Below are positions 25,813-32,124 of a stretch of 64,000 bases of DNA, one piece after another. The DNA is taken from assembly GCA_041389725.1 (NCBI GenBank), contig JAWKRG010000011.1, positions 125,001 through 189,000 of the forward strand. Direction: 5' to 3'. The DNA comes from Polyangiaceae bacterium. Its GTDB lineage: Bacteria; Myxococcota_A; Polyangia; Polyangiales; Polyangiaceae. The notes under the pieces were generated by a model. That model was given only the letters and a program-made list of their open reading frames with translations, did not search any database and was not told the DNA's origin. The position numbers were made by a program, and so were the translations under genes. Position 1 is the first letter of the stretch, and each line of letters opens with the position of its first letter.

Positions 25813-26871
25813 CAGCAGCGATCCCCATCTCGCTCTCCGAGAAGCTTGAGCAGGGCTGTGCTTCTGTGGCTGGCGTTGCAGACCGCTGCATGTGGATCGC
25901 GCTCCGGGCTCTTGTCGCCCGAAGCGGACGCCACCGATGGGGGAACGTCGCCGAACACGCTGTGTGTGGAAAGGCCGCCGACGGAGATCGTCAATCTGCT
26001 GACCGCGGAGATGCAGCCCGCCCACATCGGCGTGAGCGGGAATCGTCTGGTGGTTGCGGAGTGGCCCTTCACTGGCGACGTGTTTCGGATGCCGAAGACG
26101 GGCGGCAGCATCAGCGACGTGCTCTCGGACAGCGAGGCCTCGGTGAATCGGCTGATTGCGGACGCCGGCAGTGCATATTGGGTGGTTCAGGGATTCGGCA
26201 ACACGGATGGCGCCTTGCGTGGCGCAAACTCCAGCGCCAAGAAAGCGTCTACGGTCGTTGCTTCCCTCACGCGTCCAAAGGGCGTGGCCGCATTCGGCGA
26301 CTTTCTGTATTTCACGGACGGCATCGGGCCTCCGATGGACAGCAGCAACGGTCGCGTCCTGCGCGTGAAGCGCGGCTCGAACCAAGCAACGGTGCTGGCG
26401 TCCAGCCTGGCGGATCCTTGGGCCATCGCCGTGGACGCAACCGGCCTCTACTTCACCGACGGCGGCGGAGTGTTTGCGTTGCCCCTGACCGGAGGTGTTC
26501 CCGAACAGCTGACCTTCACGGGAGGGTTGCTCACACATCTCGCGACCGATGGAAAGCGGCTGTATTGGTCGGACGTCGCGGGCTCCGTCTTCCAGCGTGA
26601 CCACGCCAGCGGCACGGTGCTCGAACTCGCGTCCGGCTTGGGCTCGATCGAGGGCATCGCGGCGGACGCGGCCGGCGCCTACCTGGTTCAGCGCGCGGCG
26701 CCGAGCGACGTCGCGACGGGCACCGTCCAAGCGATCCGCGGAGACGGCCTGGTGCTGCTCGCCACGACCGACGACGCACCCATGGGCCTCGCCCTCGATT
26801 CGTCCGCCATCTACTTCGTCGCCATCAACGGCGCGCAGGGTAGCGTCAACCTACTCTGCCGCGCTCCGTGA
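25813..26871 (+). CDS. Beta-propeller-like lipoprotein
   Basis: The product has 352 residues from a GTG at 25813; a GTG at 25735 would add 26 residues before the signal. The lipobox is 'LALQTAACGSRSG'. The body is made of about six repeats whose cores read 'LYFTDG', 'AYWVVQG', 'LYWSDVAG', 'IYFVAIN', each 40-45 residues apart, the pattern of a YWTD/NHL-like beta-propeller. Such propellers usually bind ligands or partners; no catalytic motif is seen. The gene is transcribed away from the amylase gene; the 253-bp space between them contains no recognised site. Confidence 0.75.
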   Translation, partial: QQRSPSRSPRSLSRAVLLWLALQTAACGSRSGLLSPEADATDGGTSPNTLCVERPPTEIVNLLTAEMQPAHIGVSGNRLVVAEWPFTGDVFRMPKTGGSISDVLSDSEASVNRLIADAGSAYWVVQGFGNTDGALRGANSSAKKASTVVASLTRPKGVAAFGDFLYFTDGIGPPMDSSNGRVLRVKRGSNQATVLASSLADPWAIAVDATGLYFTDGGGVFALPLTGGVPEQLTFTGGLLTHLATDGKRLYWSDVAGSVFQRDHASGTVLELASGLGSIEGIAADAAGAYLVQRAAPSDVATGTVQAIRGDGLVLLATTDDAPMGLALDSSAIYFVAINGAQGSVNLLCRAP

Positions 26872-26878
26872 CCGCACC

Positions 26879-26895
26879 AGCGGCTCCGCGCCGCT
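26879..26895 (+). terminator. Hairpin after the propeller lipoprotein gene
   Basis: AGCGGC-TCCGC-GCCGCT forms a perfect 6-bp stem 7 nt after the stop codon at 26871. It is followed by CGTTCTCG without a T-run. Terminator function is possible but weakly supported. Confidence 0.25.
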
Positions 26896-27108
26896 CGTTC
26901 TCGCCGCCCCTTGCGAGCTGCCGTCCGTCACGCTACGCTCCGTGGGCAATGAGCAGTGCCGCTTGCATCAGCACGACGACGACCGCCGAAGGCGGGCTGG
27001 CTGTCGTGTACGCGCACTGAGCATCTTTCACGACCCACGGACCCGCCCGAGCAGGGACGGGGCCTGGTGCATGACTTCGTTCCGCCTGGGCTTCATCGGA
27101 GCGAGACA

Positions 27109-28326
27109 ATGCAAAAGAACGATCATCGAGTATTGGGCAAACGCCTGGATCTATTTCACTTTCAGGACGAGGCGCCGGGCATGGCCTTTTGGCATCCGCG
27201 CGGCTTTGCGCTGCTGCGCTGCTTGGAAGAAGCCGTGCGCGAGCTCCTCGCCGCAGATGGCTACCAAGAAGTGAGAACACCGCAGCTGCTGCGGCGCTCC
27301 ATCTGGGAAGCCAGCGGGCACTGGCAACACTTCTACGCGGGCATGTTCCGCGTGGAGGAAGACCCGCTGGAAGCCGCGCTGAAGCCCGTGAGCTGCCCGG
27401 GCCACATCGGCATCGCGGCTCAGCGCGCGCCTTCCTATCGCCAACTTCCGCTGCGCTTTGCGGAGCTCGGTGTGGTGCATCGCGACGAGCCCAGTGGAAC
27501 TCTTCACGGGTTGATGCGACTGCGTCAGTTCACACAGGACGATGGCCACGTCTTCTGTCGTCCCGACCAAGTGCGGGCCGAGGTGGATCGCTTCGTCGCG
27601 GGCATGGTCGGCTTCTACCGCGCCTTCGGCTTCGAGCACATTGCGCTGGGGCTTTCGCTGCGCCCGGACGAGCGCGTCGGCTCCGACGAGCAATGGGACC
27701 AGGCCGAGGCAGTGCTTCGTGACGTACTCGTGCAGCGCGGCATGGCGTTTCAAGAGCAACCCGGACAAGGTGCGTTCTACGGACCGAAGATCGAGGTCGC
27801 GCTGCGTGATCGCGAAGGCCGCGGCTGGCAGTGCGGCACAATCCAGGTCGACTTTGCGATGCCGGAGCGCTTCGGGCTCGACTACGTCGACGCCGAAGGT
27901 CTGCGACGCCCCGTGGCGATGCTGCATCGCGCGATGTACGGAAGCCTCGAGCGCTTCCTGGGCATCCTGCTCGAGCACTACGGCGCACGGTTGCCCGCGT
28001 GGCTTGCACCCGTGCAAGTGCGCGTCATTCCGGTGTCGGAGCACCACGCCGCCTCGGCGGCGGAACTGGCTCGCGCGCTCGGGGCTGCGCGTCTGCGAGC
28101 AGAGCTCGACGACCGCAACGAATCCGTCAGTCGACGCATCGTTCAGGCCGAACACGACGCGGCCGCTCACGTCCTGGTCCTGGGCGACCGCGAACTGGAG
28201 CAAGACAGCGTCGCCTGGCGCCGCCACTCAGGAAACGAGGCGGTCGCGCGCACCAGCATCGTCGACGATCTGGCGAAGGCCTGCCGCGCGCCGCACTTCG
28301 CCGCCACGGCGGCGGACGCGCGTTGA
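27109..28326 (+). CDS. thrS: Threonyl-tRNA synthetase lacking TGS and editing domains
   Basis: The product has 405 residues from the ATG at 27109 (GGAG 8 nt upstream). Bacterial ThrRS usually has about 640. The chain begins directly at the catalytic core ('RVLGKRLDLFHFQDEAPG'), so the N-terminal TGS and HxxxH editing domains (about 240 residues) are absent. The class II core is intact: the zinc ligands Cys96 ('PVSCPGH'), His147 ('FTQDDGH') and His273 ('MLHRAMYGS') are present, motif 2 is 'HRDEPSGTLHGLMRLRQFTQ', and an anticodon-binding domain (about 300-395, 'LDDRNESVSRRI') follows. It should charge tRNA-Thr without removing Ser-tRNA-Thr. Freestanding catalytic ThrRS proteins occur as second copies, in stress adaptation or in antibiotic resistance. 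A radical SAM gene lies 40 nt downstream. Confidence 0.93.
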   Translation: MQKNDHRVLGKRLDLFHFQDEAPGMAFWHPRGFALLRCLEEAVRELLAADGYQEVRTPQLLRRSIWEASGHWQHFYAGMFRVEEDPLEAALKPVSCPGHIGIAAQRAPSYRQLPLRFAELGVVHRDEPSGTLHGLMRLRQFTQDDGHVFCRPDQVRAEVDRFVAGMVGFYRAFGFEHIALGLSLRPDERVGSDEQWDQAEAVLRDVLVQRGMAFQEQPGQGAFYGPKIEVALRDREGRGWQCGTIQVDFAMPERFGLDYVDAEGLRRPVAMLHRAMYGSLERFLGILLEHYGARLPAWLAPVQVRVIPVSEHHAASAAELARALGAARLRAELDDRNESVSRRIVQAEHDAAAHVLVLGDRELEQDSVAWRRHSGNEAVARTSIVDDLAKACRAPHFAATAADAR

Positions 28327-28366
28327 GCGCGTTGACTCACGGGCGGGGCGCGGTGACGGTGGCGGC

Positions 28367-29926
28367 ATGGGGCTCAAGGCGCTGTTCGTGGTGAAGGAGA
28401 TCGAAGGCGCGGAGCCCCTCGGAGCCTTGTACGTGGCGGGTGCACTGCTCGCCGCAGGCCACGAGTGCAAGTTCATCGGCACCCGCGGCAATGACGTGCT
28501 GGCGGAGGTGCGGCGCTACCGTCCCGACGTCGTCGCCTTCGGCACGACCACCGGTTTGCATCGCTACTACCTGGGCCTGATGGCGCGCATCAAGCGCGAG
28601 CATCCCAAGGTCGTGACGTTGATGGGAGGACCCCACGCGACCTACTACCCCGAAGTCATCTTTTCACCCGGTGTCGACGTGGTCTGTCGCGGTGAAGGCG
28701 AGGACGCCGCAGTGGAGCTGTTTGCCGCCCTCGAAGCGGGCGAGGATCCACGTCACATCCCCGACTTGTGGGTGAAGCACGAGGGCCAGGTGTACGCCAA
28801 CGGACCGCGCCCGCTGCGGCGCGATCTGGATGCGATTCCCCATCCACCACGCGAGCTGCTCTGGGAGTACGACGACCTTCTGCGCAAGCGTCCCCTCAAG
28901 AGCTTCACCACGAATCGTGGGTGTCCCTTTCCGTGCAGCTACTGCTTCAATCCGTCGCTGGTGGAGCACTACGGCTCATCGTGGAAGAAGGTACGCATTC
29001 GCAGTCCCGAAGACGTGGTGGCCGAAGTCGTCAGCGTGAAAGGGCGAGGCCCCCTCGACGTCGTTGGTTTCCGCGAGAGCATCTTCGTCTACAGCACGCG
29101 CTGGCTACGCGAGTTCGGTGAACTGTATCGGCGCGAGGTGAAGCTGCCGTACTACTGCCACTTACGCGCGGACATTCTCGACCAAGAGATGGTCGACCTA
29201 CTGGCGTGGTCGGGATGTCACACTGTCAACGTGGGGATCGAGACCGCGAACGAGCACCTCGCAAACGGGGTTCTCCGCCGCAACATCAAGATGGACCGCT
29301 TGAAGCAAGGCATCACCATGCTCAAGAAGGCGGGCATCGTCGTGTTCGCCGACAACATCTTGGGCATTCCGGGCGGCACTCTGGAAGACGACCTGGCGAC
29401 CTTGGACCTCAACATCGAGCTCGACGTCGACTACGCCGCCGCCACCTTGTGCACGCCGTATCCGGGGACGGGCATCGCCGACTATGCGGTGGAGCACGGG
29501 TACTTCTCGGGCAACTTCGAAGAGATCGACGATAGCTACTACACCGAGAGCGTGCTCACGTTTTCGTCGGCTCTGGAGAAGCGCAAGGTCGAGAATCTGC
29601 ACAAGCTGTTCGCCGTGAGCGCTGCGCTTCCGGCGATTCGCCCGATCATGTTGCGATTGCTCGGCTTGCCCGAGAACGACTTCTTCTACGCCTTGTTTCG
29701 CGCCTGGTACTTCGTGTGCCACGTCACGGACGTGATGCCGCGCCGCCTCGACTGGGAGCACTTGGTCGAAGGCGTACAGAGCGTGTTCGGCGTGTATCAT
29801 GGTCGCGACGAGAACCACTTCCCCTGCCCGCAACCGCAAGTGCTGCCGCTGGTCCACCCCAGTCCGGCTCCAGTGAAGAAGCTACGGGCGAAACGTCACG
29901 CTGCGGAGGTCGCCGATGTACGCTGA
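28367..29926 (+). CDS. B12-binding radical SAM protein
   Basis: The protein has 519 residues from the ATG at 28367, 40 nt after thrS; a longer in-frame reading would overlap thrS and is rejected. Residues 1-125 form a cobalamin-binding-type Rossmann domain ('LYVAGALLAAGHECKFIG', 'VTLMGGPHATYYPEVI'). The radical SAM core follows with Cys186, Cys190 and Cys193 in CPFPCSYC, which bind the 4Fe-4S cluster, then 'GIETANEHL' and 'NILGIPGGTLEDD' as later barrel strands. A helical C-terminal region of about 150 residues closes it. Such enzymes catalyse methylations or cyclisations on unactivated carbons of lipids, cofactors or peptides. The substrate is unknown. Its stop overlaps the next small gene by 11 nt. 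Confidence 0.92.
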   Translation: MGLKALFVVKEIEGAEPLGALYVAGALLAAGHECKFIGTRGNDVLAEVRRYRPDVVAFGTTTGLHRYYLGLMARIKREHPKVVTLMGGPHATYYPEVIFSPGVDVVCRGEGEDAAVELFAALEAGEDPRHIPDLWVKHEGQVYANGPRPLRRDLDAIPHPPRELLWEYDDLLRKRPLKSFTTNRGCPFPCSYCFNPSLVEHYGSSWKKVRIRSPEDVVAEVVSVKGRGPLDVVGFRESIFVYSTRWLREFGELYRREVKLPYYCHLRADILDQEMVDLLAWSGCHTVNVGIETANEHLANGVLRRNIKMDRLKQGITMLKKAGIVVFADNILGIPGGTLEDDLATLDLNIELDVDYAAATLCTPYPGTGIADYAVEHGYFSGNFEEIDDSYYTESVLTFSSALEKRKVENLHKLFAVSAALPAIRPIMLRLLGLPENDFFYALFRAWYFVCHVTDVMPRRLDWEHLVEGVQSVFGVYHGRDENHFPCPQPQVLPLVHPSPAPVKKLRAKRHAAEVADVR

Positions 29927-30278
29927 TCCCAAGGACATCAGGTCGCGGCGCCGCAAGCGGCGTTTCAAGGCGCTGGCGTCGATCGCGCTCGCCACGGCCG
30001 CCGGAGTCTTTCTCGCCTGTCAGCGCAAGCTCACGGAGCCTGCGGCGCCTGCTGCGACACCAGCGCCATCGCCGCGAGGTCCCGACGCGCGCTCCGGTCC
30101 TGAGCCCAGGGATCTACCCGATGCGAGCACAGGATCGGTGGAGGTGCCGGACGGTGGAGACGAGGCGGCGTCCTCGGGCGGGGCGCGTGACGCTTCCTCG
30201 GAGCGGCAGCGCGACGCTCACGTCGATGTAACCGAGCATCGCAAAGGCATGCCCGTCCGCGACAACCTCCTCGAGTGA
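29916..30278 (+). CDS. Small lipoprotein-like protein with conserved C-terminal tail
   Basis: The 120-residue product starts at an ATG overlapping the radical SAM gene by 11 nt, with GGAGG 6 nt upstream, so it is probably translated with that enzyme. Residues 10-18 are very basic ('RSRRRKRRF'), then a hydrophobic stretch 'LASIALATAAGVFLAC' looks like a lipoprotein signal with Cys35. A Pro/Ala/Ser/Asp-rich linker follows. The last 25 residues, ending 'DVTEHRKGMPVRDNLLE', are repeated 1.2 kb downstream with only synonymous differences. The function is unknown. A role as substrate, carrier or anchor for the radical SAM enzyme is an inference from coupling and tail conservation. Confidence 0.7.
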   Translation: MYADPKDIRSRRRKRRFKALASIALATAAGVFLACQRKLTEPAAPAATPAPSPRGPDARSGPEPRDLPDASTGSVEVPDGGDEAASSGGARDASSERQRDAHVDVTEHRKGMPVRDNLLE

Positions 30279-30287
30279 CCTCGCGCG
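30203..30287 (+). repeat. 85-bp direct repeat, copy 1
   Basis: This copy covers the end of the small lipoprotein gene and its stop. It matches 31403-31487 at 82 of 85 positions, offset exactly 1200 bp. The three differences (30224, 30227, 30230) are all third-codon positions. It ends in CGCG, which is also the start of the 60-bp thrS-like fragment at 30284. Confidence 0.9.
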
Positions 30288-30343
30288 AAGGCCGCGACTG
30301 GCAGTGCGGCACCATCCAGGTCGACTTTGCGATGCCGGAGCGC
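30284..30343 (+). pseudogene. 60-bp internal fragment of a threonyl-tRNA synthetase gene
   Basis: These 60 bases match 27811-27870 of the nearby thrS at 58 of 60 positions and encode 'REGRDWQCGTIQVDF' followed by 'AMPER' and a TAG stop. One difference changes Gly to Asp: the fragment reads GRDWQ where the local thrS has GRGWQ. Asp or Glu is the usual residue at this place in ThrRS proteins, so the fragment probably came from a different thrS, such as a housekeeping copy elsewhere. No start, no flanking ThrRS sequence. It is a recombination scar. Confidence 0.8.
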
Positions 30344-30489
30344 TAGCGCGCGGCGTCGTGGGCCCTTCCTATCCCTTGCACTGCGTCGCGACGTTCGCTA
30401 GTCCTCTCCCACCTGCCTGGTGAGCAAGGCACCTGCTTCGATGGTCATTCGGCTGGCTGGCTCTTGGACACTCTGCGACGAAGAATGCG

Positions 30490-31395
30490 ATGAGCTTGGT
30501 GCATGAATACGCTTTCGGCCAAGTATGCGGTCTGGACGTAAACAACCTTCACTGCATCGGCTCGCGCGCAGTCCATGTCGGGAAGTTCGACCACACGAAC
30601 GGCGAGTCCCACGTCTACGAGCGGCGGGGGCAGGCGGGGGCTACCGAGCTCCCTACGCCGGGCCTCTTCGCGAGCATCTGGAGATCCCGACAGGGAAACG
30701 TCTACCTCGCGCATCGGGATGGCGCCTTCTTCACTCGGCAGCCGAACGGCACTTGGGATCGGTGCATGGTCCGCGCTTCCCTGCTCGGGATCTGGGGACT
30801 GGACGACGATCACGTCTATGGCTGGGGCCTCGCCGGCGACGAGCCCGTGATGTTCCAGAAGGCGGCCGATGGCACATGGCCGCCGATGTCGGCCCCGGAG
30901 AAGCTCGTCTTCGGGATGTCGGGAGACCGTCCGGACCGACTGATCGCGGTTGGGCTCAACGGGAGCATATCCATCTGGGATGGAGGTACGTGGCGCGCCC
31001 AGTCTTCCCCCGTCTCAGCTGCACTGAGCTCGGTCCACTGGGTGAGCGAGGACGAGATCTACGTCACGGGTCCGAGCGCCAAGTTCGTGCTCGAGGGATC
31101 GATCCACGGCTGGAGCCGACGAGGTCCGTTTCCCTACCCGCTACACTGCGTGGCCAGGTTCGCGGGCAAGCTCTGGGTCGGATGTGGGCTCTCGGGGCTC
31201 CACGTCCTCCCGGATGGCGCAGACCGGCTGGAGCTCGTCAAGCCGAACATCCAGGTGACCTTCTTCGACCCGCGGGGGAACCTCGTCATGTCCGGCACGG
31301 AGATGATCGTCGAGACAGCCGACGGTGATAGCTTCGCCGGAGTCGGTATCGCCGCCTACAAGGAGCTCGCCGACAGGCTCCCTCCGAGCTGGTGA
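30490..31395 (+). CDS. Predicted soluble beta-propeller protein
   Basis: The product has 301 residues with no signal peptide. Its repeating motifs 'GNVYLAHRDGAFF', 'LLGIWGLDDDHVYGWG', 'ALSSVHWVSEDEIYVTG' and 'CVARFAGKLWVGCGLSGLHV' suggest a five- to seven-bladed propeller. No catalytic residues are evident. It lies between the two 85-bp repeats and behind the thrS fragment, so it may have entered with a rearrangement. Its TGA stop overlaps a GTG that opens a 28-codon reading frame carrying the repeated tail. Unlike most propellers in this window it is not a lipoprotein. Immunity or adaptor proteins of secretion systems can look like this, but there is no direct evidence. Confidence 0.7.
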   Translation: MSLVHEYAFGQVCGLDVNNLHCIGSRAVHVGKFDHTNGESHVYERRGQAGATELPTPGLFASIWRSRQGNVYLAHRDGAFFTRQPNGTWDRCMVRASLLGIWGLDDDHVYGWGLAGDEPVMFQKAADGTWPPMSAPEKLVFGMSGDRPDRLIAVGLNGSISIWDGGTWRAQSSPVSAALSSVHWVSEDEIYVTGPSAKFVLEGSIHGWSRRGPFPYPLHCVARFAGKLWVGCGLSGLHVLPDGADRLELVKPNIQVTFFDPRGNLVMSGTEMIVETADGDSFAGVGIAAYKELADRLPPSW

Positions 31396-31478
31396 GGAAG
31401 GCGCGGCAGCGCGACGCTCACGTGGACGTGACCGAGCATCGCAAAGGCATGCCCGTCCGCGACAACCTCCTCGAGTGA
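31392..31478 (+). CDS. Possible 28-residue peptide repeating the conserved tail
   Basis: A GTG at 31392 overlaps the stop of the propeller gene (GTGA) and opens 28 codons that end with the same 'DVTEHRKGMPVRDNLLE' tail as the small lipoprotein at 29916. The DNA differs from that copy at three third positions only. It could be a translated tail peptide coupled to the propeller gene, or the 3' end of an ancestral small-lipoprotein gene left by the rearrangement. The second reading is simpler; no ribosome binding site decides it. Confidence 0.3.
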   Translation: MRKARQRDAHVDVTEHRKGMPVRDNLLE

Positions 31479-31487
31479 CCTCGCGCG
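31403..31487 (+). repeat. 85-bp direct repeat, copy 2
   Basis: This copy is the partner of 30203-30287, 1200 bp away. The last 47 bp of the match are identical. The downstream flank (TATCTTGCGC) differs from copy 1, where the thrS-like fragment follows. It bounds the propeller gene on its right. Confidence 0.9.
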
Positions 31488-31545
31488 TATCTTGCGCACG
31501 AGAATGCTACACGGCTGTCGGCGATCCGCTGGTATGTTGCGCGCC

Positions 31546-32022
31546 ATGGATGAAACCGCGCTCCTCGACTACGCAAACGTCATCTTCCAACGCGAGCGCA
31601 TGCTCGACTCCTACGACGTGGCGGCGAAGGTCGTCACGAAAGGCTTCTTCAAGAAGACGACCGAGGTCGTCCTCGAAGGAGACGTGGCACAAGCCTTGAC
31701 GCGTCTCGCCGGGTACGCGGAGGACCAGAAGGTTCCGTTCGTGGCGGGCGACATCGAGCGCACCAACCGGGTCCCCGAGCATGAATCGCGCATGCAGCAA
31801 GACCCCGCGTTTCGCAGCGCGGTGCGCCGCGCGTACGCGATGGAACTCTTGGGCTCGCGGTCGAACTTCAACCCGCGCTACATGCCCCCCGAGTACGAGC
31901 CCCAGGTCCAGGCCGCGATGCAAAACGAGCTACTGATGAACAACCCCTTCGTGCCCCTCGTGCAGCGACAGCCAAAGGTGCAAGAGGCGTTCATAGACAG
32001 CGGCGGTGTTTCGGTCGCGTAG
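31546..32022 (+). CDS. Uncharacterised cytoplasmic protein
   Basis: The product has 158 residues from the ATG at 31546 (an upstream in-frame start at 31492 lies next to the repeat and is less likely). It contains no signal peptide or membrane segment. The helical N-terminus 'DYANVIFQRERMLDSYDVAA' leads into 'KGFFKKTTEVVLEGDVAQAL' and an acidic middle; the C-terminus is rich in Pro, Asn and Gln ('NPRYMPPEYEPQVQAAMQNE'). No family is recognised. It begins 58 nt after the second 85-bp repeat. Confidence 0.6.
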   Translation: MDETALLDYANVIFQRERMLDSYDVAAKVVTKGFFKKTTEVVLEGDVAQALTRLAGYAEDQKVPFVAGDIERTNRVPEHESRMQQDPAFRSAVRRAYAMELLGSRSNFNPRYMPPEYEPQVQAAMQNELLMNNPFVPLVQRQPKVQEAFIDSGGVSVA

Positions 32023-32044
32023 GTCCGCGCCGATTTAGTGCGGG

Positions 32045-32110
32045 CGCGCCGCTGGATGCGGGAGTAGTGCACCGCGCCGCCGCGCGTCGAGACCTGAAAA
32101 CCACCAAGGC
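32045..32110. repeat. Dispersed intergenic repeat, copy A
   Basis: About 66 bp in the space between two convergent genes match 35743-35807 at roughly three quarters of positions. Shared blocks are CGCCGCTGG, GGGAGTAG, GCGTCGAGACC and TGAAA followed by CC-A/TCC-AAG. Neither copy lies in a gene. It behaves like a member of a short non-coding repeat family of this genome. Confidence 0.55.
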
Positions 32111-32124
32111 TAGCAATGCGGGCG

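Noticed and set aside
27109..29926. Antibiotic self-resistance island built on the short ThrRS
   Set aside because: No biosynthetic genes (PKS, NRPS, ATP-grasp or transporter) lie around it. The resistance idea is kept only as one option for the ThrRS itself.
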